The notes: generated from the sequence alone by a model not told the origin. A DNA stretch of 64,000 nucleotides from Nautilus pompilius (GCA_018389105.1 JACATO010000317.1:2823001-2887000); one strand, 5' to 3'; shown: positions 1 to 12,345, counted from the first letter of the stretch. A program made the numbers and translations.

Positions 1-690
1 CTCAAGCGAAAGATCTCGACTGATTTTTTTTTCATCCTTCGCTTCCTTCAGACGCCAGGCTAAATAATGTACAATCACAGGTAAAGGTACACGAGAAGAT
101 GTGTTTTGGAGGAAGCGGTGTCTCGCTGGCCGCTCCGCAGAGTTTGTCCAGTCTGCTGCAGACAGTGAAAATGCTGGATGGTCGGTGAACTCATTCGTGA
201 GCTTGATTCACAGCTTATTGACGGAGTAGTTCACCGCTTCCTGCCTAGCTACCTCTCTAGCAACAGGCGACATTGGAAACACTGCTCAGCCAGCTTTCTA
301 CACTCATTATCCTAAAGAGAATATATATAACATTAAAATCCTTTTTTAGAAAATCTCTTAGAAGGAAGATAAACATATCACTGACAAAACGCCGACGTCA
401 GCACGATTTTTGTCTGCTTTATCAACCTTTATTTCCAGTGCACCTTCGGAAAATCCTTCACTTACGGTCAGGCGGGTCACAGACCTTTCGTGATTGTCCT
501 GCATATTTTCAAAAAGTGGCCATCACCGGATGAAGTCGTGTCTACTAGATCCGTGAGACCGCGAGAAGATCGTTATTGCGCGCCAACTGAGTGTAATTCA
601 CTCTCTTTTACCTATATGATGTCATGTACAAATACAACAGAGTTGGTCATTTCGTTCTTTAAAGCAGGTAGATAACAGCAAGTAAAGATG
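1..690. other. CpG-rich leading stretch, no confirmed gene
   Basis: GC and CpG content are higher here than in the following kilobases. On the plus strand a pyrimidine-rich acceptor ends at 51, and a CAG/GTAAAG donor lies at 78-83, enclosing a 29-nt open segment. On the minus strand a 39-codon ORF (75-194) is preceded by its own acceptor-like tract, so the strand of any exon is ambiguous. The short plus-strand ORFs at 273-533 and 490-675 show no recognisable domain. I would not annotate a gene from this alone. Confidence 0.25.
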
Positions 691-809
691 GTATTTAAAC
701 TAGCCTAGGACACGCTGATTGGGTAGTCAGGGGACTAAGCTGCTCGTTCCTCATCCCGGAGGCCGAAGTCTCATTACCGCGCTTGGCTCTCGCTCGCTTC
801 CAGGTAAAC
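690..809 (+). promoter_or_regulatory. Candidate promoter and first exon
   Basis: A TATA-like TATTTAAA lies at 692-699 and an inverted CCAAT box (ATTGG) at 718-722. A GC-rich segment follows and ends in a good splice donor, CAG/GTAAAC, at 801-809. This order fits a short non-coding first exon spliced to something outside the recognisable genes here. No downstream exon could be tied to it, so the call rests on signal arrangement only. Confidence 0.25.
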
Positions 810-814
810 ATTTC

Positions 815-2092
815 AAAACTGAAGGATTAACCTAGTGCAAACTAGAAGTAAAGGGTCTAGACAGGAAGTCGACATCATATCAGCACCTCATCACGCTGAG
901 GCCTAAAAGGCGATTCTTTAATTTACGAGTTCCCCAACTTTTCTTGCGCAATGAGACGGACGAATGAGAGAGAACCACAGCGCCATGTTTGCTCGCAGAC
1001 GCTTGTATCTAGATGCCAACTCTCTAACTTTGCGTAAACTGTGTGCACAACTCTATCGGGAAACATAACTGTCCCGATGTTTACACACTCGTGAAACAAT
1101 GTGTAGGTTTACATAAAGTGCTTCTTTGTTCAATTTCAAATGACTTTCTTTTGAATTAAAATGATGAATATCATTTGCTGTCGCTGGAAACTTGCACACT
1201 TAATAGAAGAACCGTTAGAAGGCTGCTTTCGCTGCTCAGATTATCTCCACGGCAACACGTTTTCCATGCAGTCGCTCACGACTATCAATTAACCTGCAAA
1301 TGTACACCAAATAATTTTTTATTCCATTTTTACTGCTATAAATGCAACAGACAAAAATATTAAAGTTGAAACCCCGAATTCTCTTCCTGATCGGAGTCAG
1401 TACGGTTCGATCTACCTCCCTGTCATAGTCTCTTCTCGTTTACTCCCACATCTAAAAATGGAGACATTTATTAAGAATTTCCCTGCCAATGTCGGCAGTG
1501 CCGGGTCTGTGGCGCAGAATAAATCTCTCTAGCAGACAACTACAACAGTACGCTTCCTCGTTACTGTAGTCGCTATTGCAGAGACTACATTTAGTTCAGA
1601 ATTACTGGTTCTCTAACAACTTTTCCTTGTAGCAACTATCCTCAGTCTCCCCTATAACATATTACACTTTGATGCGAAAGCAAATTGGATCATAGTCACG
1701 CCGTACTGTGTCAGAAATTAAAACGTTAGCAGCAGTTTGCCGTCAAAATCTGCAGTCTGTCTTTTATAGTATGTGGTTTACAATTGGCACCCACATTAAG
1801 GAAAAATATTATTTGGTAGGGTATTTATCATGAAGAACATTATGAGGGAATAAATCTTGTCTACTGTGAAGACGTTTTCATAGTTAGATAATCGAAGTTC
1901 GTAACGTCTTCTCTAGCAACCACTGCAAAAACTGACGCAGATTCTTTGATATTAGCATCACATCAAATAGCACTTGAAATCTTTAATGTAAGTCATATAA
2001 CAGCCGGGTTTTTTTACACTCAATGCAAAAGTTATAGTAATCGTGTAATATCCGCTTGAAATGTGTTGGCAAGCCAGGAAATGAAAGTAGCA

Positions 2093-2142
<50 letters not shown>

Positions 2143-4560
2143 AGGGAGAAAGAGAGAGACCAGCCACGCAATCTAGGGTGAAAGGGCCTACTTCCCAATA
2201 GTTAAAACGTTTCAGCCTCTTTGAAATGTCATATTCACTTATTTATTTACTTATTCATTCCTACAATCTTTATTTGCATATGTCTATCGTTGATTGCTTT
2301 TATTCGTATTTAACAAATTAATCAGTTATTGCCTGTTGGAAACAATAGTGATTTTCCACAAATTTGTGAGTCAGTTGTGACTACTGTCATGCGTCGAAAG
2401 CGATAGGATACGGAAGTTGAACGAATGCGCCAGCTCACTTCGTATTACTGAGAGATGCTTATTTCAGAAAATAAGACTTAGCTGTTTCTCAGATTATGTT
2501 GGAATATTTAGACAGACCAGGTTTTTCCTGAGGCTACAGCGTAAAATTTCTTGCATTAGCTCTTTCCAAAGAACTATTTGAATTATATAAGTTTTAAATA
2601 AAATAAAATTCAATTTTCTACAGACAAAAGCAGACAGCACTCCGAAAAGTAGCCAAAAATTGTTAAATCAATAAAAGAATGATTAAAAAATCACTCCTAA
2701 ATAGAATCTAAATGTTATAATGATACAGGTGTTTACAAAATCGCATTCTTCTGTTGTAATTTTTTTTTTTTTTGTGAACATTATGGTGACTGTATTTCAC
2801 CAAACCTAAATTACCATTTATGTCCATTTAATTTTCTCTGTGGTTCGGCTTATTTTATTATGATGGAAACGTGTACTTAATTTTGCCTTCTTGTCCCTGC
2901 ATAGTTTCATGCGGATGCTTTTTGGGGGTAATGGATTCTATAACCTTGACACTTTTCGCTTAAAGTGCTAAAATTGTTTTTTTTTTCTCATAATTAGTTC
3001 AAATAATGTGTTTGCATTGTTATTTCCCTGTAAAAATACTATTTTTCTGTTTGTGGTATATATTACGGTATAATCATCTTTTCGTTACTTATGCCTTTTC
3101 TTGAAAATAATGTGATGTTTGTGTTTTCGCTGCTTTCCCTTGAAATTGGTCCTTACATACGAGCTGTGCTGCAACATCTCGTAAATAAAGATCCGAAGTC
3201 GTATAACTTACATTTAGCGAGGGTTTATGTCATTTTTACGGTGACCTCATAATTTGAACAGTTGTTTCTTCTCGACGTTTTCTACAGAGTAATTACTTAA
3301 GTGAGTACAATAAATAAAGCTGCACTTTATCCTTCAGGTATCCTTATTGTTTACCGACCCAATTTGTACAAGGTAAGTATTTGCACCTTAGTTCCCCACC
3401 TTCAGGTTATCCAATAACCGGGCAACAAGATTCAGCAATTTCCATTTTAAAAAAAAGCAATTTTCGAAACTTTCTTTAACTTATGGAACAAGCTCCTAAA
3501 TCAAAGATGCTTCATAACCTATATATTGACAATAATCCGTTCAGTAATTTTAGTGAACAAATTATTTTCATTAATAAAAAGATTAAGTATGACAGGATAT
3601 TTTGCATATTTTTACCTTCTTTTGTAGATTTTATTAACTCAGAGACGGGTCTTTAAATAACATCAGCATGAACTTATTGTAAATGTTTCGGGGGATTCTT
3701 CTCTGAATGACGTCAGAGAACTGAAGAAACTTTAAACTAGTATATAAGTAGAGGACCTGAATTAACGATTAAAAAAGCAAAAGCTTCATATTATTAGAGT
3801 CTGCAAAAAGTAGGAAATAGTATAATTAAATATCGGTTTTTCAGCTGCGTAATCATTTCTTACTTTCTTAAGTTAATCTCCATTCTATCTATCCAATATG
3901 ATTTTACTTGTCATCAAATACTCTGCATCCGACCCAGAATCATAGCCGGACCAAAAAAAAAAGAGAGATCTCGTGGCGCTGAAAACAACAGTCGACTGAA
4001 CTAACGAATGCTTTACTAGAACTTGTTTGTTTAACTAAGAGAGGAAATCCGATTATCTGATGGAAACTACGCTGTCAGAATTATACCGAAAAATCAGAAA
4101 AAAGCCGTGTCATGAAGAAAATCAAAAGAAATAAGTTGACATCCCCAACAGAAATCTAACTCAGGTTCTTTAAACCGCGGTCATTCCTACCAAGTAGTTG
4201 TGCTTAGGAAATTCTTCATAAAGCATCTTGCTTTATGGCTTGCAGACCGTGCATGTTTAATGCAAATTTAAAGCATATAATTGTTTAAACTTGTAAATAT
4301 TTAAGTTGCATAATTATTTGGTAAATCACTAAAGCAATTTTGCGATATGCAAGACTGTAATCTTGCAATAGAGACCTTTCCAATATTTTCCAAACATTAT
4401 TTTCACAGAGTTCTTGGCAGCATTAGTTAAGAAAGGCCAAATATTTTCTATATGACAGAGTCGCACTAAAGAGTTCTCTTAAACTCAGTACATTTTTACC
4501 GATGTATTCAGCTTCATAGGTATGGTATTTGAATAGAACGCACCCATGTGAGATTTATCG
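815..4560. other. Non-coding AT-rich stretch
   Basis: No ORF with coding character was found on either strand. The stretch contains short A and T runs and one CA/TA microsatellite, listed separately. Confidence 0.6.
2095..2142. repeat. Compound (CA)n(TA)n microsatellite
   Basis: About 16 CA units run directly into about 8 TA units, followed by a purine-rich AGGGAGAAAGAGAGA tail. The two overlapping minus-strand ORFs over this block owe their VCVCV/YIYIY residues to the repeat and are not genes. Confidence 0.95.
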
Positions 4561-4570
4561 GAAACCAGAA

Positions 4571-4571
4571 T

Positions 4572-4603
<32 letters not shown>

Positions 4604-4615
4604 ATATATATATAT
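4571..4615. repeat. (TA)n microsatellite
   Basis: Nearly pure alternating TA across about 45 bp, with a single phase slip near 4592. Confidence 0.95.
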
Positions 4616-4860
4616 CACATTAGCAGAATACTTATTCACATAAAATTGACAGATATTTTAAAATGCAATTCCTTCTTACAAGTGTCTGTACAAATGCAAG
4701 CTGCCATGCATGTCAGTTTCCTCTACCTGCAACTGAAATTGTTCGATGTGCATCTTTTGCGCATCCGCACGAAAGAATATCCTCCTTGCACGACTCGTAA
4801 ATTGGAACAAGTGATAAAGCTTTAATGACGCTTGTTAATCTTCTGTTTTCCAGATTTTGG

Positions 4861-7800
4861 TTTTAGGTGAGGGTAGGACAGACTGTGATTGGTAGCCTGC
4901 TTCCATACTATGCATTATTAGTGTGCCTGTTCAAAATGAAATTGTAGCGCATCAGTTTCTGGAAGTCTGTGCTTCTAAAGAGGTTTTAAATTTGTAAGAT
5001 AGTTTAATGTGAGCCTCTTTATAGCTGCATAATTTTGGTACATTGCACACAAGCGTTTCTGCTTCCCTCATTGTTTTATGTGCCCGGTCTCGTTTTCTAA
5101 GGTCTTTGAGAAATGGAATTGTTTGTGTTGAAAATTTTCCGCGCAGTTTTCTTGATATATCCAGCAAAGTAGAATAAAGAATCGCATCTTGTTATTGCAT
5201 GGAAAGGAAAGAAAGCCTCAAGAATCGCCTCGTAAAACAAAGCTTCTACCCAATTTCATGCAGTAGAATCTATTTGCAATATTTGGATGTGCCTACCCTA
5301 AATTACTTTTTTCACTTCATTTTATATAAATGGTCTACAAGTACAACTAACATTTCTGTGTCACATGCAATACAATAAAAATGTTTGATTGGCGTGCATA
5401 CAATGCAGGATAAACCTTTGTCTGCCTTCTCGTGGTTGACCTGTAACTGCTGAATCTCTAAATCAGGGTTGAGTATCTGTACTTCATTTCTTCTATAGTA
5501 TATACAAGTAACTGCTTTGTTTTACATGCAGGTGAATTTGCGATAAGATGGTTTTAAAAGAAGCGAGCTGAGTCTGCTTCCAATACTCTTCTGATCAGAA
5601 GAGATTGTTTCGAGCGTTTATTGCTGATTCCAACCTTGAATGAAGTTTTTCTAGACTGTACCAAACTAACATTGATTCTGTCAAAGGATCTTCCAGCATC
5701 AACAAGATGGACAAATGTACTTTCCAGTATACTAGCGTTTATGACTTCTGCAGTCTGCTAAGTGAAACTACCAGGGCTTGACCATCTGTCAACAAGGAAA
5801 AGGTTCCAACAACGGTAACATCTGGTGGACGGGTCACACTGGATTTTTTGCTAGTTTTCAACATTTTATTTGTGTACCGGGGCATCTAGTGTTGTAATTA
5901 GTTCACTTTGTAATATCTTTTTTAAATATACATTTATACCAACCTGTTAGGCGATGTATAAGTGTTGAAATATATTCCTGTGTCCTTTATAGTAATTTTT
6001 TTCCTTTGGATTCTGCTTTTACTTCATAGATAAATGAGAAAGTCAACACCTTTAACTTGTGTAAAATATTTCTCAATTCGGCTTGTGTGGCCATCATCAG
6101 AAACGATTAGTCTTTCCTTCAGAAAAGTAAGCTGCACTTGATCCTAATTATTCAGAATAGGTTCTTGAATATTACTAGTTGCCAACTCCTTAATAGCGAT
6201 AGTCTAGAAAACACCACAAGCCATGTTTGGCGCAAACAGATCTCCGTAAAAGTGACACGATGTTGTTTTCATCTTCATTGTCCCGTTTATTCAAACTGAA
6301 ATGGTTCTCTTGTGAATAATTTTGTCATCATGCCTAACCATAAACAGTGTTCTCTTTTAATTGCAATGCAGGTCCTGAGGATAGATGATAAAGCCCATCT
6401 GCTCAATGATAACGCGGTTTTCGTAATCTATACGATACCGCAACAATTTTTCCATTCGCCTTTATTCACTCTGGCTGTGATCAAGGTTCATTTAGTTAAA
6501 TCGTTGGTCTGATCACTTCACAACAAAGTTACCATTCTGTAACTCATCTTTGACTTCATCAGATGACTATCATCTCAGCTAAGTATACACAGCCACATCT
6601 GGCATAGTTAGTGTAATCATAACAATGGAAAAATGATAGCATTTATCTAAAGGTAAAGAGGTAAAGCTTCCAGAGAGTATGATGCTGAGCTCTGAAGAAC
6701 AGAAGTAGTCTGCAAACCATGTTCATATACTGCCACCAGTAGGAAAGTTTACGTCTTCCTCTTTGTTGTGTATAAACGCATCAGTTTGATTACGAAGTAG
6801 GTTAAATCCACTATTGCCACTAGCACATCTTAATCTTGTGGATCGTCTAATGGTCCTTTATTCTTTCTTCAGTTCATAGTCCTGCACCGCTAAATATGAA
6901 AGGAGCTGAGAAATCAGTAGTTTTAAAAAAATCTTGTAGTGTGATCTTTTGTGTCTGTCTTCCCTTTGCAAGCAACGTTTTAGCCATTGCTTTTCTGTTG
7001 AAACTAGTCCTAATCAACTCTTTATTTCGAATTCTGCCAATCGATAATTATTAGCCTGTTGTCTTAAGATCTTCAGAAAGTTTATTGATGTATGGAGGCC
7101 TCCTAATAGTAAAATCAGAACATTATTATACTGTGACATTGTTCATTTTAGCTCCAGTAGTGCAAGAAAGAGAATCTGATCAAATGTACGCAATGCATGC
7201 TTTTTCTGAAAATTCTCTAACAGCTGTATTCATTGTTCATTCCTATGTTATGTGCAGAGACTTCATTGATCGGCATGTATATTTTTCTGAGGTTTTAATC
7301 GAAAGATGTCTAAGTTTTGGCTGTTTATTCTGACGTATGAATATAAATGCCCTGTCTGTATCTTTATCTTTTAATGCAAACATGAAGTAAGTCATAGGTT
7401 TCTAAAATCATTCTGCTTTTACTTTCTTGAGATGTAGCTTCTTGGTGCTTTCGGCGATGTTGAAAAGATGATAGCTTTTTGTGCCCTTGGAAAGTAATAA
7501 TCAAAAGCACACGTTTCGATGACTCGGTGTTCTTCAGCAGGTTTCCTAGAGCTGCTGTTCCTCTCTGCCAAGCTGCGATTTGTTTGCTATGAAAAGTGTT
7601 TTCATCATCTAGAATTAAATAATTGATGTTTATGTTTTCTACAGAAAATTGAACAAATCATCTTTGCACCATGTTAAGTGCAATTAAAATTTAATTTTCG
7701 CAATCCATGTTTTCCATTGTGGTTTTGGTCATTGCTGTGCTAATCTGGAGAATAGCTTTGTAGCTACAATGTGACTAGCATTATGAAGTCTTTGCATGAG

Positions 7801-9000
7801 TAGTTTTAATATAATAGCCTGGCACAGAGTTGATCTGAATCCAACATATTTTGCTTTCATTTCTTTCCACTCGTGGTAGAGACAAGATATTGTGCAATAC
7901 TAAGCAACCTGAATCTTTCCAGGAATTCTTGTTTATCGTAATCTTCTCTCAGGATTTGTTTCCAGGGGTCATTGGCCACCTAGCAATAGACGGGAAAACA
8001 TGTAAACATTCGACGAAACAATTCATTGCTTCCTCTTCTCTAATATCCAATCTGTTGTATAAAGAGTGGAACAATATCTTTGATCGTGTTTTCAATGCTA
8101 CATAAATCATGGAGAGAAACTTATCTTCTTGTAGCTCAAAGATACGGATAATAGTGAAACCCTCATCCAACTTCTAATCATGGACTGTCCACTGATAAAA
8201 CGGTATATGGCTAAAGTTGCTAGCTACAATTGTTGCTTGTCTGTTAGGGTGCAGCTTGATCATGCAGCGCAGTAAATTCATAAATACCTTAAAAGCGATC
8301 TGGCTGAGAAAGAATCATGAGATTTCAATATCATTTTTATCCGAAAATTTTTGTATCCTATCCTGACATGTTGCTTTTCCAAAGGATTACCTTTATCTGC
8401 AAAGTGCTTCAATTCATGTCCAAACCAAATCATAGCTAAATCACCATTATAAATTTCTTTAAACAATTTGAGTTATAGCACTTGTCTGGCGTCATGCGAT
8501 CATTAACGCCTGCTACGCGAACATTGGCATGCTTCACGTACTTAGCTGCTGAAAGATTTTGGTTTATGTTTTAGTTCTTTGCTAACAGCGGATCTTTTTA
8601 CTTCATTTCGATGTCTTGACTAAACATTCAAAAGTTCCTATCCATTGCCTGTGAACTGATGCGTAACCATAAATATCTAGACGGTGAAACATTAGCAGAG
8701 AAAGTTATAGACGGAGAGTCATTACCTCTTCTTAATATCTGAATTTTGTCCTTATGTGTGTAATCTCCATAACATGATTTATGCCAGACAACTGCTTCTT
8801 ACAGTCTAAGCCAACCTCGAAGGCTGGTGCCAGTCTATCAATGGTGTGTCTATATTTGACATCCTGTAACGTCTGCTTTCAAGTAGTTGCTTCTTTCATA
8901 AAGATAAGATCTAGTGATGATTTACCAAAGAGTACATCACGTTTAAATTCTTGGAAAATGATGCCGGGACTGAGCGAAAGACTGAATCCATGATTGTTGA
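4861..9000 (-). pseudogene. Decayed copy of a long unnamed gene family with a FEN1/XPG-like nuclease region
   Basis: Read on the minus strand, the last kilobase carries a chain of motifs in a fixed order. They are TDGQALVVSL (about 5761-5820), FDRINVSL then KRSKQS (5600-5700), NHEKAD and CDTEMLVVLVDHL in one open frame (5312-5455), FHAITRCDS then FAGYIKKTARKIF (5125-5210), and ALQFHFEQAH followed by WKQATNHSLSYPH (4861-4958). From memory, these match a multicopy family in invertebrate genomes annotated only as uncharacterised, with forms like NHEEADT, DTDVLLLL, FHAITGCDTTS. The acidic spacing (DG, E-x-AD, D-x-D, GCD) is that of FEN1/XPG-type nucleases, which is an inference. From 5,830 to 9,000 there are long open minus-strand stretches, for example around 8340-8466 and 7949-8170, that I could not assign. 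Many stops and frame changes interrupt the copy, so it is dead. The 5' limit is uncertain. Confidence 0.6.
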
Positions 9001-9980
9001 GTTGATATAACAATAAATCAATAACACCTATCATTATATATTGTATTAATTATCAGATTTGGCTCTTCCTTTACACACCCGTATTTTTTAAAATTTGGTA
9101 TACCACTTTTTTGCAAAGGATTTTTGTATGTTGAAACCGAATATTTATTTTGTTGTTATAATAGTTTCTGCCAAGATATAATATCCCTATTCTAATGTGT
9201 TCAATATGTCTGTAGGCATAAAAGAAACATAGTATTAAGCGCAAAGCTCATGATTTTACCAACCCTTGTTCAGAGATTATGGGCGTCTGAAGATTCCCTT
9301 TCTATTGATTTCGTTCCTAAAACATCGAAATTCAGCGTGGAAATCGAAATATTCAGTAGTTTCACGTACCCAAATATTTTGGAAAAGAGTGGTTTTCTAA
9401 CTTCTCCTCCAAAAGGCCTCCATTCACATATCCTGTCAACTGCTCCTTGTCGGTGACACCAGATCTCTAATAGTTAATACCTCAGTTTATTTACTTTAAA
9501 ATAAATCTCTTTCTCCTTCTTTTGCCTGCCTGTTTCCACCCCCGATAATCTTCACCGCATCAGCCTCGGTTTTAACCGATGCTCGCTTAACAAATCCGAT
9601 ATTGATTTTATAATTCACCAAATTCAAATACTGAAACTGGGTTAACAGTGGCATCGATGAGGAGATCGACTTTAAAGTTTTTTTTTTCCTAGAGACATTA
9701 AATGTTTTATTTTAAAAAGATATTTTTAAGGAATGTCCTGAAAGATATACCTTTTTGTGGTTAATCGAAAGAGCATTTTAAAAAAATAAAGATTCCGTTT
9801 TGAACAAAGAAAATAAATTTTTCGTTAAAAGTTGTAGTTTAGTTTGAGGTTCATGATTTCATTGGAAAATGAACAGGCAGATAAAGTTTAAAAAAAGTAA
9901 TAAATTCATACTTAACACTTTTTTTAAAAAAAATAATAATTAACACAAAACAGTTTTGCTAAAATCTTTAACATTTTAAA
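9001..9980. other. Non-coding stretch
   Basis: AT-rich sequence between the decayed gene and the repeat beginning at 9981. A plus-strand ORF at 9250-9456 has no recognisable features and is probably chance. Confidence 0.5.
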
Positions 9981-10073
9981 ACGATTAAAATATATTGTTT
10001 TATTGGCGCGGGATGACGGATAATGAAAGTTCGAAAATGTGGAAAATTCAACAGCGTACAACTTAATGAATTA
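9981..10073 (-). repeat. Repeat copy A, downstream half (split by the 2.2-kb insertion)
   Basis: These 93 bp match the reverse complement of 18898-18990 with about five differences. In the minus orientation the repeat ends with an AATAAA-type signal (CCAATAAAACAATATATTT), so it may be the 3' end of a transcribed repeat. Position 10072-10073 is the TA duplicated on insertion. Its other half resumes at 12293. Confidence 0.8.
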
Positions 10074-10100
10074 CACTGGTCAACAACATTTTTGGTGCAT
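10074..10100. repeat. Left terminal inverted repeat
   Basis: Twenty-seven bases ending in GGTGCAT. It pairs with 12256-12292 apart from single changes and the longer T/C tract in the right copy. Confidence 0.8.
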
Positions 10101-10534
10101 TGATACTGACCCTTGATGTTACCTGATTTGAGTGTGCTGAATTTATATATGAAGTTAGTTTTCCTCTGATAGCTCCAAATTTTTTGCAATTAAGCTTTTT
10201 TTATTTTTCCGAAATTTGAATGTTTCTCGTATGATGATGCAATCCATCTGAAAATTTTATGGTTATACCATCTTCATAATAGGTGGAAAACAAATATGTT
10301 TGCATTGAGGTTCTAGATCTATTCATAAATACGAGTTAGTACACCACAATAAGAATTAGGCTATAAAAATAGTATTTAATATTCCGATAAATGTTACCAT
10401 TTGCCAATACAGAAACGTAACTCCGCTATATTAAGTGTGTGTACTTATTTTCAGTGGAAAACATACATTATATACAATTAATAGGTAGCTAGGTCAGAAA
10501 CGGAATAGTATTGAAGGCAAAACAAAAATAGATC

Positions 10535-12087
10535 TTATTCAGGCAAGAATTTGCGCTTGTAGCTCTTGCGTTTGTGTATTTTCCCAGGGCAATCTCGCTT
10601 AATGCTCCAGCAGTGGTCTGCTATCATATTTTTGTCCCATCTGCCTTGGTACCGCTCTTCCATGGTTCTGATGTCTTGATGGGAAGCGCTCTCCATGCTC
10701 ATCACTAACAGCCCCGAGATTCTCAGGAAATTGATCAAGGTGACTATGCAGCAAATGGAGTTTGACACTCATTTTACTCCAAAGATCACGAAAAGCTGAC
10801 AACATGTTAGTTAAAAGAATTTCATAGTCATCTGCTTTTCTTTTACCAAGGAAATTTTGTATAACTGCCACGAATGACAGCTATGCTGCCCTTTCCTTGT
10901 CATTCATCTTTCTGATAAATTCCTCATCACGCACAAGGGCACGAATCTGAGGTCCATCTAACACACCTGCTTTAATCTTCTCGAAAGACAAAGCAGGGAA
11001 TGCAGAGATTATATGTTGAAAATATTCACCATCAGTATTCAATGCTTTCGTGAACTGCTTCATCAAGCCCAGCTTGATATGGAATGGTGGGAAAACAATC
11101 TTATCTTGACTGATGAAAGTGACCATTTTAAAGTCTACACAAATGATCCAGTTGTGTTCATGATATTTTAGTAGGTCAATAACCGTTTTTATGTCATTAT
11201 ATTCTTCTCGTAAATGCACTGAGTGACCAACTGGGACAGCTCCATAAACATTGCCATTGTGCAGGAGAACACACGTTAGGCTGCGCGTAGAGCTATCTAG
11301 AAATAGTCGCCACTCAGTTGGATTGTAAGATGGAATGTCTAATACCTGGAGAAGACCTTGAATATCGTGGCAGAAAACAAAATATTTTTCTTCAGAAAAA
11401 TAAGACAAAAATCTGGTTCCACTTTCGAAAATAGGAAACTTTCGCAGCTTGGTCAAGTAGATGTTTTTCTTGCAGCCTGGATGCTAACACTTCAGCTGCA
11501 TTCTTGGAGAGCCCCAGATCACGCACTAAGTCATTCAGTTCTGGTTGGTTAAACTGTTGAGGAGTTGACTATTCGGTATAAGAGGGGTCTTTGAATTCTG
11601 AACTTATTTCTTGAACCTCGTTATCATCGTCGTGATGTTGTTCGCTTCTTTCATCTTCGGATGAGGTTAGCCCACGAAAAACTGAAATCGGGAGTATATC
11701 AGAGTGCATAATAGGTCTAATTGCTGATGGAATATTAGGATAAGAGATTTTATGCCTGTTTTTCATGCCAATACCCTTTGTCTTGACCAGACAAAAATAA
11801 CAGTCAGTTGTGTGATCCCTGGGCTCTCGCCACACCATAGGAACTCCAAAAGACAGACCCTTCCGTTTTCCTTTTGTCCAGTCACGAAGCCTTTCCTCAC
11901 AGATATGACACAACATGAGGGGCCCATTTTTGTCTTGGTCGCCAAGGGGAATTCCAAAGTAGGCCTTATAAGCTTGTCTCACAAACAATGTTATATTACG
12001 CCTTTGACGAATAAGTGTGAAGTAGCCAGTGACGTAGCAGAAGCCATCAGGATTATTCACACATCGACGTTTGCTTGAAGAATCCAT
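10535..12087 (-). pseudogene. Unnamed invertebrate multicopy protein (putative transposase), damaged copy
   Basis: The chosen start is the ATG at 12087 (MDSSSKRRCVNN), because TTTCAG, an acceptor-like site, lies 8 bp upstream. Recognisable blocks in order are FCYVTGYFTL, FGIPLGDQDKNGP, an early CHIC pair, FGVPMVWREPRDHTTDCYFC, PELNDLVRDLGLSKNAAEVL, WRLFLDSSTRSLTCVLLHNG, WIICVDFKMVTF, FPPFHIKLGLMKQFTKAL, DGPQIRALVRDEEF, FPENLG, then MEERYQGRW and KRKFLPE at the stop (10535-10537). I recall this family as abundant in arthropods and cnidarians and annotated only as uncharacterised. This copy has in-frame stops at about 11569 and 10881, frame changes near 11435 and 10680, and appears to lack about 50 residues near 11108, where relatives carry a Cys-rich CFLCMWDSR segment. 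The order D (LFLD), D (ICVD), missing Cys block, then HIKLG suggests a DDE/RNase H-type transposase. This is an inference. Confidence 0.75.
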
Positions 12088-12255
12088 GATTAGATCTGAA
12101 ACATAAACACAATTGTCAATTTTAAGTATGATATATCTCGACAGGTCAAAAAAGTATATCTTAAAATTGCAAGAAAACGAGAGCATATAGAGCAAAACTA
12201 ATTTAAAATTTGAAATCAGCACCAAAAATTAAGCTAGAAACAGTGAAAAAATCTC

Positions 12256-12292
12256 ATGCACCAGAAAAAGAGAAAAAAATTGTTGCCCAGTG
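12256..12292. repeat. Right terminal inverted repeat
   Basis: Thirty-seven bases. Complemented, it shows the same CACTGG, CAACAA, T-run and GGTGCAT blocks as the left end, with about 10 extra bases in the T/C tract. Confidence 0.8.
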
Positions 12293-12345
12293 TAATCGAT
12301 CATTTCTTTCGACATGTACCAATGTATATTTGTGAATATGCAATT
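12293..12345 (-). repeat. Repeat copy A, upstream half
   Basis: Begins with the second TA of the duplication and resembles the reverse complement of 18850-18899 at roughly 80 percent, including the block CATTTCTTTCGACA. It fades out before about 12345. Confidence 0.65.

Larger units (their letters stand above)
10074..12292 (-). mobile_element. 2,219-bp TIR element with TA duplication carrying an unnamed protein family
   Basis: Both ends begin CACTGG when read inward. The left reads CACTGGTCAACAACATTTTT then GGTGCAT. The right, complemented, reads CACTGGGCAACAATTTTT, an extra T/C-rich 10 bp, then GGTGCAT. TA flanks each end (10072-10073, 12293-12294). The flanking repeat exists without the insert at 18853-18990, with one TA at the join, which independently fixes the ends. 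The element holds one gene on the minus strand (10535-12087), so that gene is probably the transposase or its passenger. A TA target fits the IS630/Tc1/mariner habit, but the protein does not look like those transposases. Superfamily is not assigned. Confidence 0.8.

Noticed and set aside
1958-2198. Two overlapping minus-strand ORFs with VCVCV/YIYIY
   Set aside because: Both come from the CA/TA microsatellite.
4529-4825. 98-codon plus-strand ORF
   Set aside because: Its first third is the TA repeat; the remainder has no motif.
11752-12078. 108-codon plus-strand ORF
   Set aside because: It is antisense to the conserved FGVPMVWREP region of the minus-strand family gene and has no features of its own.
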